Shown here: piece by piece, positions 19,888 to 27,967 of the stretch | Layout of the letters: each line of letters opens with the position of its first letter | Position numbering within the stretch: the stretch's first letter is position 1 | Assembly: GCA_963850415.1 (NCBI GenBank) | Contig: CAWKLE010000001.1 | Coordinates: 172,373 to 236,372, forward strand | Direction of reading: 5' to 3' | DNA: 64,000 bases | From: VAXT01 sp963850415 | GTDB lineage: Bacteria; Actinomycetota; Thermoleophilia; Gaiellales; Gaiellaceae | Program-made: the position numbers and the translations under genes | Notes under the pieces: generated by a model | Databases searched by the model: none | What the model was told of the DNA's origin: nothing | What the model saw: only the letters and a program-made list of their open reading frames with translations

Positions 19888-19893
19888 TGTATA
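19888..19893 (-). promoter_or_regulatory. Candidate leaderless -10 element of the VanW gene
   Basis: TATACA on the minus strand, 9 bases before the TTG start, the spacing expected if transcription begins at the start codon. No convincing -35 was found. Confidence 0.35.
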
Positions 19894-19979
19894 GCCCTTG
19901 GCAGTCGGATCGAGAGCGAGTTCCGACGCGCTTCAAGGGTCTCCGTGAAGGGGTCTTTCCCACCGACAACGCACGCGCC

Positions 19980-20079
19980 GCGGATGCGGGCTTTGCCCGC
20001 GTCCGCTCACTCCGGCCTGGTCCTAGTGCCAACCCGAAGAAAGTCGTCATGGCGCGCGCAGCGCGCCGGACTTTCTTCG
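19980..20079. repeat. Two-hairpin dispersed repeat, copy 1
   Basis: Hairpin 1 at 19980-20006 (GCGGATGCGGGC-TTT-GCCCGCGTCCGC), a roughly 28-base spacer, then hairpin 2 at 20035-20079 (CGAAGAAAGTC ... GACTTTCTTCG with an inner GCGCGC stem). The same two-hairpin layout recurs at 33891-33994. It fills the gap after the acyl-CoA dehydrogenase gene and may act as its terminator. Confidence 0.75.
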
Positions 20080-20081
20080 GC

Positions 20082-21260
20082 TTAGTCCTTCGGGAAAAAG
20101 ATTTCGCGGGCGATCACGAGGCGCTGGATCTGCGACGTCCCCTCGTAGATCTGGAAGAGCTTCGCGTCGCGCATCAGCTTCTCCACCGGGTACTCCTTCA
20201 TGTACCCGTAGCCGCCGAAGATCTGCACCGCGTCGGTCGTGACCTTCATGGCCGTGTCCGAGGCGAACCGCTTCGCGAACGATGACTGGAGCGTGGCGCG
20301 CTTGCCCTGGTCGAGCAGCCAGGCCGCCTGCCAGGTGAGCAGCCGCGCGGCCTCGATCTCGGCGGCCATGTCCGCGATCAGGAAGTTCACGCCCTGGTTC
20401 ATCGCGATCGGCTGTCCGAACTGGACGCGTTCGCGCGAGTACTCGACGGACAGCTCGTAGGCCGCCCGCGCGACTCCGACCGCCCCGATCGCGGTGCCCG
20501 GCCGCGTGTGGTCGAGCGTCTGCATCGCGATCTTGAAGCCGTCGCCCTCCTCGCCGAGCCGGTTCGCCGCCGGCACCTTCACGTCCTGGAGCGCGAGCGC
20601 GGACGTGTCGGTCGCGCGCTGGCCCATCTTGTCGAGGTGCTTCTCGACGATCACGCCCTCGGTCTCGGCCGGGACGACGAACGCAGAGAGCCCGCGCTGC
20701 GCCTTGCTCCTGTCGGTCGAGGCGAAGACGACGATCCAGGCCGCGTGCCCCGCGTTCGAGATGAACATCTTGGAGCCGTTGAGCACGTACTCGTCGCCGT
20801 GCCGCTCGGCGGTCGTCTGGATGCCGGACACGTCGGAGCCGGCGTTGGGCTCGGTGAGCGCGAACGAGCACAGGAGCGGCTCTTCGAGCAGCGGAGGCAG
20901 CCACGTCTGCTTCTGCTCGTCGGTGCCTGCGAGCAGGACCGGCGCCGATCCGAGCGTGTTGGCGACGAGCGAGACCGCGATCCCGGAGCAGCCCCAGGAG
21001 AGCTCCTCGCCGATCAGGATCCCGTCGAAGACCGACAGGCCCGGCCCGCCGAGCTCCTGCGGGATGTGGACGTTCATCAGGCCGAGCTCGTGCGCCTTCG
21101 CGATCACGTCGGCCGGGTGCGTCTGGTGCTCGTCGTACCCGGCGGCGACCGGGCGGATCTCCTTGGCGGCGAACTCGTGCGCCAGCGCGCGCAGGTCGCT
21201 CTGCTCGTCGGTCAGGGCGAACGAGATCCCGCTTGCAGTGGACTCTTCGGCGATCGCCAT
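20082..21260 (-). CDS. Acyl-CoA dehydrogenase
   Basis: FAD-dependent alpha,beta-desaturation of acyl-CoA. 392 residues with FALTEPNAGSDVSGIQT and WIVVFAST in the mid-domain, GYGYMKEYPVEKLMRD and the catalytic glutamate in LFQIYEGTSQIQRLVIAREI. The YEGT-x-Q-I-Q-R context fits short/medium-chain or branched-chain enzymes. Divergent from a second family member across 53 bases. Chain-length specificity cannot be set from sequence alone. Confidence 0.93.
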   Translation of the reverse strand: MAIAEESTASGISFALTDEQSDLRALAHEFAAKEIRPVAAGYDEHQTHPADVIAKAHELGLMNVHIPQELGGPGLSVFDGILIGEELSWGCSGIAVSLVANTLGSAPVLLAGTDEQKQTWLPPLLEEPLLCSFALTEPNAGSDVSGIQTTAERHGDEYVLNGSKMFISNAGHAAWIVVFASTDRSKAQRGLSAFVVPAETEGVIVEKHLDKMGQRATDTSALALQDVKVPAANRLGEEGDGFKIAMQTLDHTRPGTAIGAVGVARAAYELSVEYSRERVQFGQPIAMNQGVNFLIADMAAEIEAARLLTWQAAWLLDQGKRATLQSSFAKRFASDTAMKVTTDAVQIFGGYGYMKEYPVEKLMRDAKLFQIYEGTSQIQRLVIAREIFFPKD

Positions 21261-21300
21261 CGTTGTTCGGCCTGCGTGTCGATGGTATCCGCTCGATGCA

Positions 21301-21306
21301 TAAACT
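21301..21306 (+). promoter_or_regulatory. Candidate leaderless -10 element of the second acyl-CoA dehydrogenase gene
   Basis: TAAACT 7 bases before ATG 21314. This spacing supports ATG 21314 over the in-frame ATG at 21296, which would lie upstream of the transcription start. Confidence 0.35.
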
Positions 21307-21313
21307 CACGCGA

Positions 21314-22531
21314 ATGGACTTCGAGCTCACAGACGAGCAGCGCCTGATCCAGCAGACCGTTCGCGACTTCGTGGACGAGCGCGTGCTGCCGAACGCGATC
21401 GAGAACGACATCAACCACCACCTCGACCTCGAGGTGATCGAGGGCATGGCCGAGTTGGGCCTGCTCGGGATCGTGATCCCCGAGGAGTACGGCGGCGCCG
21501 GGCTCGACTTCGTGGCGGAGGCGCTGTCGTGCGAGGAGATCGAGCGCGGCGAGGCCGCGTTCCGCACGCTGATCTCGGTCCACGTGGGACTGAACTCGCT
21601 CGCGCTCCTGCGCTACGGAAGCGAGGAGCAGAAGCAGCGCTGGCTCGCGCCACAGGCCCGCGGCGAGAAGCTGGCGTGCTTCGGGCTGACCGAGCCCGCC
21701 GCGGGCTCGGACGTCGCCGCGATGAAGTCGACGGCGCGCCGCGAAGGCGACGCCTACGTCCTCAACGGCTCGAAGAACTGGATCTCGTACGCGACCGTCG
21801 CCGACCACGCGCTCGTCTTCGCCAAGACGGACCCGTCCGCGAAGCACAAGGGGATCTCGGCCTTCCTGCTCGAGAAGAGCATGCCCGGGTTCACGTCGAC
21901 GGACACCGAGCACAAGCTCGGCGTCTGGGCCGGCTCGACGGGCGAGCTGTTCTTCGAGAACGTCGAGGTGCCCGCCGAGAACCTCGTCGGCGAGGAGGGC
22001 CAGGGCTTCGAGATCGCGATGTACGGGCTCGACCAGGGCCGCTTCACGGTCGCTGCGGGCGCATGCGGCGTGATCCGCGCCTGCCTCGAGCGATCGGTCG
22101 AGTACGCGCGCGAGCGGCAGACCTTCGGCAAGCCGATCGGCGAGTACCAGTTCGTGCAGGACATGATCGCCGAGATGGTGCTCGGCTACGAGACGTCGAA
22201 GCTGCTCGTCATGCAGGCGGCGTGGCTCAAGAACGAGGGCAGGCGGAACACGCGGGAGACCTCACTCGCGAAGTGGCACGCAACGGAGTCGGCCTTCCGC
22301 GCGGCGCATCTCGCGATCCAGGTGCACGGCGCCTACGGCTACTCGGCGGAGTACGGGATCGAGCGCTACTTCCGCAACGCGCGGGCCCCGATCATCTACG
22401 AGGGCACGACGCAGGTGCACAAGATGATGCAGGCCGAGCACGCGCTGGGCTATAGGTCGCTGAACGGCCGGGACGGGGAGGTGTCGCCGATCACGTCCTG
22501 GGCGCCGGTCCTCGCCGCGCGGACGTCCTGA
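21314..22531 (+). CDS. Acyl-CoA dehydrogenase
   Basis: 405 residues. Starts MDFELTDEQRLIQQTVRDFV as typical for the family, then CFGLTEPAAGSDVAAMKST, the FAD-contacting GSKNWISYAT, and IQVHGAYGYSAEYGIERYFRNARAPIIYEGTTQVHKMMQ with the catalytic glutamate in YEGT. Paralogous to but clearly distinct from its divergent neighbour; two such genes back to back suggest a shared fatty-acid or branched-chain catabolic role. Slight C-terminal extension of about 20 residues beyond the usual end. Confidence 0.93.
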   Translation: MDFELTDEQRLIQQTVRDFVDERVLPNAIENDINHHLDLEVIEGMAELGLLGIVIPEEYGGAGLDFVAEALSCEEIERGEAAFRTLISVHVGLNSLALLRYGSEEQKQRWLAPQARGEKLACFGLTEPAAGSDVAAMKSTARREGDAYVLNGSKNWISYATVADHALVFAKTDPSAKHKGISAFLLEKSMPGFTSTDTEHKLGVWAGSTGELFFENVEVPAENLVGEEGQGFEIAMYGLDQGRFTVAAGACGVIRACLERSVEYARERQTFGKPIGEYQFVQDMIAEMVLGYETSKLLVMQAAWLKNEGRRNTRETSLAKWHATESAFRAAHLAIQVHGAYGYSAEYGIERYFRNARAPIIYEGTTQVHKMMQAEHALGYRSLNGRDGEVSPITSWAPVLAARTS

Positions 22532-22547
22532 CCCTCAGAGCCTGCGG

Positions 22548-23867
22548 CTAGTCCCGCGGCAGGCGGGTGAGCAGGTAGACCGACGCGGCGCTCTGGTCCC
22601 AGGCCAGGCGCTCGATGGTCGCGAGGAAGACCATGACCGTCGCCTGCTGTTTCTTGCCGTGCCGAATGAGGGTCAGCGCCGCCTCGATGTGCAAGCCGAA
22701 GTCGTGTGCCACGGCGAACGACTTCAGCGCGCGGCTCTTGACCTTCTTGCCGCGCGCCGTCACCGGGTGGAGCGCGGTCAGCGCCTTCTTCGCCCGCGTC
22801 GCGTCCTTGCGGCAGGCCATCGCGCTCGCCTTCACGCCGGCGAAGGTCGATCCATAGATACCGGCCGACTCGCCGAGGATCTGGGTGTCCCAGCGCGTGA
22901 ACTCGGCGACGACCCGGGCATCGTCGGTCGGCGCCGTGGGCGGCGTGACGACGGGCCTCGCTGGGTACGGTCCGCCGGCAGGAGCCGGCTGCCAGCTCGG
23001 TGCGAGCTCCCCGGTGAGGCCGCCCGTGAGCCGCGCCCGGCCTCCGGGCACTCGCAGGAAGACGTCCCAGTTGCCGCTCGAGTCGGACGCGAATGCGAGT
23101 CGCGTGCCGTCCGGGGACCACGCCGGATCGACCTCCTGCGACGACGTCTTCGTGAGCCGACGGAGCCCGGTTCCGTCAGGTCGTACGACGCCCAGGTCGG
23201 TCTGGCCGTTCTGGTGAAGCTCGAAGACGATTTGCGTCCCGTCCGGCGACCAGTCCGGATTGCCGTCCCTCTCCTTCCTCTTGGTCAGCCGCCGCACGTT
23301 GCTGCCGTCGGCGTTCATGACGTAGAGATCGCCGTCCCCGGTCGCCTGGCTGGTGAAGGCGATCTGGCCGCCGTCCGGCGACCACGAGGGCTGGCTGTCG
23401 TCGGCCGCGGTGCCGCCGAGCCTGGCCACCGAGCTTCCGTCTGCGCTCGCCACGAAGATGTCGTAGCGGGTCAGGCCGCTGTTGCTCGCGAACGCAATCC
23501 GTGCGCCGTCGGGCGACCACGCGGGGTCGACCTCGAAGTTGAACGCCGCCGGCCACGACGTCGTCGCCGGAGTGAGCTTCGCCTGCCCCGACCCGTCGGC
23601 GTTCATGACGCAGAGCTCGAAGTTCCCGCACACGTACGCGAGCCGCGTCCCGTCCGGCGACCAGTCGGCGTCGCCCTCGAACGCCGCGCCCGGTGTGTTG
23701 GTCAAGCGCTGGTCCCCGAGGCCGTCGACTCCGATCGTGTGGGCCGCCCAGCCGCCTTTTGTGCTCGTGAACGCGATCCTGGAGCCGTTCGGCGTCGCCT
23801 GAGCGCCCTGGCACAGGAGGAGAGCCGCGACAGCGGTTGGAACGGCGAATCGGATCGACCGCGACAC
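22548..23867 (-). CDS. Secreted TolB-like PD40 beta-propeller protein
   Basis: About 439 residues. GTG 23867 gives an immediate signal peptide (SRSIRFAVPTAVAALLLC ending GAQA). Six or so WD40-like PD40 repeats follow, each containing W-S-P-D-G-T/A/G-x-I/L-A-F/Y (DADWSPDGTRLAYVC, DPAWSPDGARIAFAS, QPSWSPDGGQIAFTS, NPDWSPDGTQIVFEL). A proline linker leads to a C-terminal helical domain (residues about 330-439: KASAMACRKDATRAKKALTA ... IRHGKKQQATVMVFLATIERL) not recognised elsewhere. No Tol-Pal partners are expected in a monoderm. Binding partner unknown. Confidence 0.82.
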   Translation of the reverse strand: MSRSIRFAVPTAVAALLLCQGAQATPNGSRIAFTSTKGGWAAHTIGVDGLGDQRLTNTPGAAFEGDADWSPDGTRLAYVCGNFELCVMNADGSGQAKLTPATTSWPAAFNFEVDPAWSPDGARIAFASNSGLTRYDIFVASADGSSVARLGGTAADDSQPSWSPDGGQIAFTSQATGDGDLYVMNADGSNVRRLTKRKERDGNPDWSPDGTQIVFELHQNGQTDLGVVRPDGTGLRRLTKTSSQEVDPAWSPDGTRLAFASDSSGNWDVFLRVPGGRARLTGGLTGELAPSWQPAPAGGPYPARPVVTPPTAPTDDARVVAEFTRWDTQILGESAGIYGSTFAGVKASAMACRKDATRAKKALTALHPVTARGKKVKSRALKSFAVAHDFGLHIEAALTLIRHGKKQQATVMVFLATIERLAWDQSAASVYLLTRLPRD

Positions 23868-23934
23868 GGGTAGCGTCTTTGTACACCGCCGGCTCGCCCT
23901 TTGGAAGAGGCCGAGCATGCCTGCACGGCTTCGC

Positions 23935-24636
23935 CTACTCGCCCGCGGGCAGCGAGTCTGCCGCCAGGCCGAGCGCCGCCGGCAACGCGAAGAGATCCGG
24001 CAACCGGCCCACCGCCTCCGGAAAACGGCCCTCACGATCGACGAGGAACGCTCGCATCCCGAGCGCGCGGGCGCCCGCGATGTCGTCCTCCGGCGAGTCA
24101 CCGACCATCGCGGCGTCCTCGGCGCGAACGCCCAGCTCGCCGAGCGCGGACAGGAAGATCGCCGGGTGCGGCTTCGTCTTCCCGTGCGCTCCCGACCCGA
24201 CCGCCGCATCCACGTCCAGCGCATGGTGAGCGACGAACGCGGCCAGATCACGCCCCGTGTTCGAGACGAGCGCGATCCTGAGCCCGTGATCCCGAAGCGC
24301 CACCAGCACGGGCAGCGTGTCCTCGTAGAGCTCGAAGTTCTCGGCGTGCTCCCAGGCGCGGGTCATCTCCACTGCGCACTCGTACGCGCGCTCCGAGTCG
24401 CCGCCCATCCCGCGGATGATCCGCTCCGTGAAGAGCACCCAGACCTCCTCGTCGTGATCGAGCTCCGGATGCCGTTCGACAGCCTCCACGGCAGCCGCAC
24501 GCGCCTCCGCGTACCGACTCGGATCGAGCTCGAGCCCGAAGCGGCGGCCAAGTACCTGGTAGCCCTCAGGCCCGAGATCCGGCCCGGGCTTGACGAGCGT
24601 GAAGTCGACGTCGAAGAGGACGGCCCGCAGTGTCAT
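23935..24636 (-). CDS. HAD superfamily hydrolase
   Basis: 233 residues with HAD motif I DVDFTLV (second Asp retained), motif II LVSNTGRD, the motif III lysine in GKTKPHPAIF, and motif IV MVGDSPEDDIAGARALGM. A helical cap lies between motifs I and II, the subclass I arrangement of phosphoglycolate-phosphatase and 2-haloacid-dehalogenase-like enzymes. ATG 24636 overlaps the upstream kinase stop (ATGA), so it is the last gene of a nitrilase-kinase-HAD operon. Substrate unknown. Confidence 0.88.
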   Translation of the reverse strand: MTLRAVLFDVDFTLVKPGPDLGPEGYQVLGRRFGLELDPSRYAEARAAAVEAVERHPELDHDEEVWVLFTERIIRGMGGDSERAYECAVEMTRAWEHAENFELYEDTLPVLVALRDHGLRIALVSNTGRDLAAFVAHHALDVDAAVGSGAHGKTKPHPAIFLSALGELGVRAEDAAMVGDSPEDDIAGARALGMRAFLVDREGRFPEAVGRLPDLFALPAALGLAADSLPAGE

Positions 24637-25445
24637 GCCGCGGCTTCTAGCAGCCAGCGGGCGATCTCGGCGTGCCTCGCGTGGAAGTCGCCGTCGAAGC
24701 TCCAGGCGATCGTCTGACCCAGCGTCCAGCCCAGCGCGCGCTCGCGATCGAGCCCCAGCTCCCCGGTCAGCCGGTTGAGCCGCCCGACGACGGCCTCCTT
24801 GCTGTGGCCGAGCTCGCGCGCCCGGACGATCGGCGCGACCGCGAACTCGCGCTCGCCCACGAGCGGCTTCGGATCGATCACGAGCCACGGCTCCCGCTCC
24901 GCGGCGAGCACGTTTTCCGGATGAAGGTCCTGATGCAGCAGCACCTGCTCACCCTGGGTCGCGGCCAGCTCCTCCAGCGTCGAGATCGCGGCGTCGACGA
25001 GCCTCTCCTCGAACGGCCTCCCGGCTTCCTCCCACTCACCGCGGATCGTGCTCGCCCACCAGGCGGCCTCGTCCGCCAGCGAGGTGAACGGCGCACCGGC
25101 CGGCCTCCAGAGGCGCGGCAGGAGATCGATGAGAACGTCGAGGGCGCGCTCTCCGACCGGCGTTCCCGGGCGGCAGCGCTCGAGCAGGAGGGCGTGGCGC
25201 TCGTCGTCGCGGGCCAGCAGCCGAACCGCGCCGTCGCCCTGCCAGAGCTCGAGCGCGTCCGCCTCGTGCTCGCTCTCGCGATGCGGCCACTGGATCTTGA
25301 GGACGACGTCGCCGGTCGGCACGACGTGGGAGACGAACCCGCCCGCGAACGGCTCCTCGAGCTCCAGCTCCCACTGCGCCGCGCATTCGGCGACGAGCGC
25401 TGGGAGGCGCTCCTGCCAGGACGCGTCTAGGCCGGGGCCGGCCAG
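24633..25445 (-). CDS. Aminoglycoside phosphotransferase-family kinase, APH(6)-like
   Basis: About 270 residues with the APH kinase core: VVLKIQWPHRESEHEADAL carries the ATP-binding Lys and Glu, VLLHQDLHPENVLAAERE the catalytic HxDxxxxN loop, and WLVIDPKPLVGEREFAVAP the metal-binding Asp. The IDPKPLVG context resembles streptomycin 6-phosphotransferases, but environmental members phosphorylate diverse small molecules and resistance should not be assumed. No ATG, GTG or TTG lies in a sensible place: the first GTG would remove the N-lobe. A GGAGG sits 7 bases before CTG 25445, the best start candidate. Overlaps the nitrilase gene by 19 bases. Confidence 0.82.
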   Translation of the reverse strand: MAGPGLDASWQERLPALVAECAAQWELELEEPFAGGFVSHVVPTGDVVLKIQWPHRESEHEADALELWQGDGAVRLLARDDERHALLLERCRPGTPVGERALDVLIDLLPRLWRPAGAPFTSLADEAAWWASTIRGEWEEAGRPFEERLVDAAISTLEELAATQGEQVLLHQDLHPENVLAAEREPWLVIDPKPLVGEREFAVAPIVRARELGHSKEAVVGRLNRLTGELGLDRERALGWTLGQTIAWSFDGDFHARHAEIARWLLEAAA

Positions 25446-26263
25446 CGGTACGCCTCCGGGCGCCGCTGGGACAGGGACGGCAGCCGCCGCCGCACCTCTT
25501 CGAGCCAGGCGCGGTCGAGCTCGGCAGAGATCACCGTCTCCTCGTCCGGAGCCTGCGCGAGCACCGTCCCCCACGGATCGACGATCAGCGAGCGCCCGTA
25601 GCTGGGGCGCCCGATGCCCGTCTCGCCCACCTGGGCGGGGGCGGCGACGTAGAAGCCGTTCTCCACGGCCCGCGCGCGCAGGAGCATGTGCCAGTGGTCC
25701 TTGCCGGTGAAGAGCGTGAAGTGCGCCGGCACGGTCGCGAGCAGCGCCCCTTCCAGCGCGAGCACGCGATACAGCTCCGGAAAGCGGAGGTCGTAGCAGA
25801 TCGTCAGCCCGACCGGCCAGCCCTCGACCTCGGTCACGACGGGCTCGTCGCCGTGCTCCTCGGCCTCGGACTCCCGATACGTCAGCCCGCCGACCTCGAC
25901 GTCGAAGAGGTGGATCTTCCGGTAGACGGACGCGAGCTCGCCCTCGGCGTCGAAGACGAGGCAGGTGTTGGAAAGCTTCTCGCGCCCCTCGCGCCGCTCT
26001 GTGATCGAGCCGCCGATCAGCGTCATGCCGTGCGTCCGGGCCCAGTTCCGCATCGCGGCGACCGACTCGCCGTCCTCGATCGTCTCGGCCGTGCCGTGGA
26101 GCACGTCGGGCGGGCCGATGACGTTCCACTTCTCCGGAAGCGCCACGACGTCGGCTCCCGTGGAGGCCGCTCGCGCCACGAGCTGCTCCGTCTTCTCGAG
26201 GTTCGCGGCCTTGTCGCGGCCACTCGTCAACTGCACGCAGGCGATCCTGATTCGGTCGGCCAC
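25427..26263 (-). CDS. Carbon-nitrogen hydrolase (nitrilase superfamily, Nit1/Nit2-like)
   Basis: 278 residues from GTG 26263 (ADRIRIACVQLTSG). Catalytic triad residues are in place: Glu in VVALPEKWN, Lys in VYRKIHLFDVEV, Cys in LTICYDLRFPELYR. The DLRFPELYR and PAHFTLFTGKDHWHMLLRARAVEN segments match the Nit branch that repairs deaminated glutathione or acts as omega-amidase. Cytosolic. An in-frame ATG further upstream lies inside the duplicated tRNA fragment and is not used here. First gene of a three-gene operon. Confidence 0.9.
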   Translation of the reverse strand: MADRIRIACVQLTSGRDKAANLEKTEQLVARAASTGADVVALPEKWNVIGPPDVLHGTAETIEDGESVAAMRNWARTHGMTLIGGSITERREGREKLSNTCLVFDAEGELASVYRKIHLFDVEVGGLTYRESEAEEHGDEPVVTEVEGWPVGLTICYDLRFPELYRVLALEGALLATVPAHFTLFTGKDHWHMLLRARAVENGFYVAAPAQVGETGIGRPSYGRSLIVDPWGTVLAQAPDEETVISAELDRAWLEEVRRRLPSLSQRRPEAYRWPAPA

Positions 26264-26290
26264 GGCCGTGAGGATACCTCGCGCATCTGA

Positions 26291-26353
26291 GCTAACCTGT
26301 GACCTCTCGGGGTGTGGCGCAGCCTGGTAGCGCGCTCCGTTCGGGTCGGAGAG
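26291..26353 (+). repeat. 63-bp direct repeat, copy 1, containing a truncated tRNA-Pro
   Basis: Identical over 63 bases to 26480-26542, 189 bases downstream. It includes a TAACCT -10-like element and the tRNA 5' half (26308-26353: acceptor 5' strand, D-arm, complete CGG anticodon arm), then diverges. No T-arm or 3' acceptor strand follows, so the RNA cannot be functional. The diverging stretch begins with a strong hairpin (26356-26382) whose arms contain GGTTCCCCC-type sequence. Confidence 0.85.
26308..26353 (+). pseudogene. Truncated tRNA-Pro(CGG)
   Basis: 5' 46 bases identical to the intact tRNA-Pro at 26497; lacks variable loop, T-arm and 3' acceptor strand. Likely left by a duplication or insertion at the tRNA locus. 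Confidence 0.75.
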
Positions 26354-26355
26354 AA

Positions 26356-26382
26356 GAACGGGTGAACCCATGGTTCCCCCGT
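26356..26382. terminator. Strong hairpin after the truncated tRNA
   Basis: AACGGGTGAACC / GGTTCCCCCGTT, 12-base arms with one mismatch and a 3-base loop. The GGTTCCCCC arm is shared with the hairpin after rpoC (61460-61484). Possibly a terminator or a small dispersed palindrome. Confidence 0.4.
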
Positions 26383-26479
26383 TTGCCCCCTCCTTTCAGT
26401 ACCCAGCGTCGAACGGCTCCTGGGCTCCCGCCGGGCGAAGCCCGGCTCCGCCCGCCCACCACAGCCGAGGGCAGTCGTC

Positions 26480-26542
26480 GCTAACCTGTGACCTCTCGGG
26501 GTGTGGCGCAGCCTGGTAGCGCGCTCCGTTCGGGTCGGAGAG
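26480..26542 (+). repeat. 63-bp direct repeat, copy 2
   Basis: Exact second copy of 26291-26353, covering the -10-like TAACCT and the 5' half of the intact tRNA-Pro gene. The 126 bases between the two copies hold two hairpins and no gene. Confidence 0.85.
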
Positions 26543-26570
26543 GTCCCCAGTTCAAATCTGGGCACCCCGA
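26497..26570 (+). tRNA. tRNA-Pro (anticodon CGG)
   Basis: A complete cloverleaf can be drawn: acceptor CGGGGTG/CACCCCG with discriminator A, D-arm containing AGCCTGGTAG, anticodon stem CTCCG/CGGAG enclosing TTCGGGT (anticodon CGG), and T-stem CCCAG/CTGGG around TTCAAAT. 74 bases; CCA is not encoded. Reads CCG proline codons, a major codon in this GC-rich genome. Confidence 0.97.
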
Positions 26571-26654
26571 TTTAAAGGCGGCACGTGTTCGGCACAGTGC
26601 CGCCACATTTTTCCCGCTAGCGTTGCCTTCTCAGTCAACAGAGGAGGTGCAGGC

Positions 26655-27005
26655 GTGAACGTCGTCACGCTGATCGGGAATCTCGCAACAGACGTCGAGC
26701 TCCGCGACGTCGGCCAGGACCTGCAGGTCGCGACCTTCCTGCTCGCGGTCGACCGACCCGGAAAGGACGAGGCCGACTTCGTACGCATATCGACCTGGAA
26801 CAAGCAGGCGGAGCTCTGCGCGCAGTACCTGGCGAAGGGACGCAAGGTCGGCGTCGACGGGCGCCTGCGCAGCAGCTCGTGGGAAGACTCCGACGGCAAC
26901 AAGCGGAACGCGGTCGAGGTGGTCGCGAACCGGGTCGAGTTCCTATCGTCGCGCGGAAAGGAGGAGGCCGCGGACATCCCGTTCGAAGCGCCCACACCAG
27001 CCTAG
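26655..27005 (+). CDS. ssb: Single-stranded DNA-binding protein
   Basis: 116 residues forming an OB fold: MNVVTLIGNLATDVELRD, VATFLLAVDRPGKDEADFVRISTWNKQAELCAQYLAKGRKVGVDGRLRSSSWED and a final strand with VEVVANRVEFL. Starts with GTG behind a GAGGAGG ribosome-binding site. The C-terminus is short and lacks the acidic DDDIPF tip, so this may be a secondary SSB like those used in competence or stress rather than the replicative protein. Not in the usual rpsF-ssb-rpsR context. Confidence 0.92.
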   Translation: MNVVTLIGNLATDVELRDVGQDLQVATFLLAVDRPGKDEADFVRISTWNKQAELCAQYLAKGRKVGVDGRLRSSSWEDSDGNKRNAVEVVANRVEFLSSRGKEEAADIPFEAPTPA

Positions 27006-27166
27006 GGAGAGCTTGACGCAACATGGCTGAGCCGCCGGGCCGCGCTGCTCGCCCCGAGCCCTGGTCATCAGTCGCCCGGTAATGGCGATTATCGGAGCTC
27101 CCTGCGTCAGCGGCCTCGGAACGACCATCGCACCCCGGCGACGGGCAATGTCGCGTCAAGCCCTCC

Positions 27167-27172
27167 TAGAAT
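27167..27172 (+). promoter_or_regulatory. Candidate leaderless -10 element of the NIF3 gene
   Basis: TAGAAT 9 bases before GTG 27182, with no ribosome-binding site between. Fits a leaderless transcript. Confidence 0.35.
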
Positions 27173-27181
27173 CCGCTCCTG

Positions 27182-27925
27182 GTGGCCGATCGGGACGCGA
27201 TCCTCGCCTTCGCGAGCGAGTTGCTCGACCTCGACGCCTACCCGGACTACGGGCCGATGGGCATGCAGGTCGCCGGCGCCGGTGACGTCGACCGGATCGC
27301 GTGCGGGGTCTCTTCCTCGCTCGAGCTCTTCGAGTGCACGGCGTCCGCGGGCGCACAGATGCTCCTGGTCCACCACGGGATCCTCTGGGACCGCGATCCG
27401 CGCGTGATCGACGACGCCATGCGTCGCCGGCTGAAGACGCTGCTCGACGCCGAGATCACGCTGGCGGCGTACCACCTCGCGCTCGACGCTCACCCCGAGG
27501 TCGGAAACAACGCCCTGCTCGCGCGTGAGCTGGGCATCGAGCCCTCGGAGCGGTTCGCCGGGATCGGCTTCGGCGGCCCATTGACGGAGCCCGTCTCCGT
27601 CGGCGAGTTCACGGCGCGCGTCCGCGAGCGGCTTGGAAGCGACCCGGTCGTCTTCGCGCACGGTCCGGAGCGGATCGAGCGCGCCGCCGTGATCACGGGC
27701 GGAGCGGCGCGCTACCTGGCCGACGCCGCCCGCGAGGGCTACGAACTGTTCCTGACCGGCGAACCTGCGGAGCCGACCCTGCACACCGCGCGCGAGCTCG
27801 GGATCCACTTCGTCGCGGGCGGGCACTACGCGACGGAGCGCATCGGCATCCAGGCTCTCGCCGAGCGTCTGGCGGAGCAGTTCGAGCTCGAGTGGGAGTT
27901 CATCGACCTGCCCAACCCGGTCTAG
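27182..27925 (+). CDS. NIF3/YbgI family dinuclear metal-centre protein
   Basis: 247 residues of the DUF34/NIF3 family, which form toroidal hexamers with two metals per subunit. Metal ligands are seen in MLLVHHGILWDRDP, the AAYHLALDAHPEVGNNALLARELG helix, and the C-terminal VAGGHYATERIGIQALAERL. Length is that of the short bacterial form. The true reaction is unsettled; a role in GTP-derived cofactor metabolism or metal handling has been proposed for the family. Follows ssb after a 176-base gap. Confidence 0.9.
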   Translation: MADRDAILAFASELLDLDAYPDYGPMGMQVAGAGDVDRIACGVSSSLELFECTASAGAQMLLVHHGILWDRDPRVIDDAMRRRLKTLLDAEITLAAYHLALDAHPEVGNNALLARELGIEPSERFAGIGFGGPLTEPVSVGEFTARVRERLGSDPVVFAHGPERIERAAVITGGAARYLADAAREGYELFLTGEPAEPTLHTARELGIHFVAGGHYATERIGIQALAERLAEQFELEWEFIDLPNPV

Positions 27926-27932
27926 TTGTCCA

Positions 27933-27961
27933 TTGCCACCGTCGGGGGGCCGGGGTACAGT
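27933..27961 (+). promoter_or_regulatory. Promoter of the candidate small RNA
   Basis: TTGCCA (27933-27938) and TACAGT (27956-27961) separated by exactly 17 bases, starting 8 bases after the NIF3 stop and pointing towards the hairpin terminator at 28031-28063. Confidence 0.6.
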
Positions 27962-27967
27962 TTGAGA

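Noticed and set aside
24633..26129. A 498-residue fusion of the kinase to upstream sequence
   Set aside because: The upstream half is the nitrilase gene read in the wrong frame; the kinase domain starts near 25445.
26308..26382. A second complete tRNA-Pro
   Set aside because: No T-loop consensus or 3' acceptor strand follows the anticodon arm; scored as a truncated copy.
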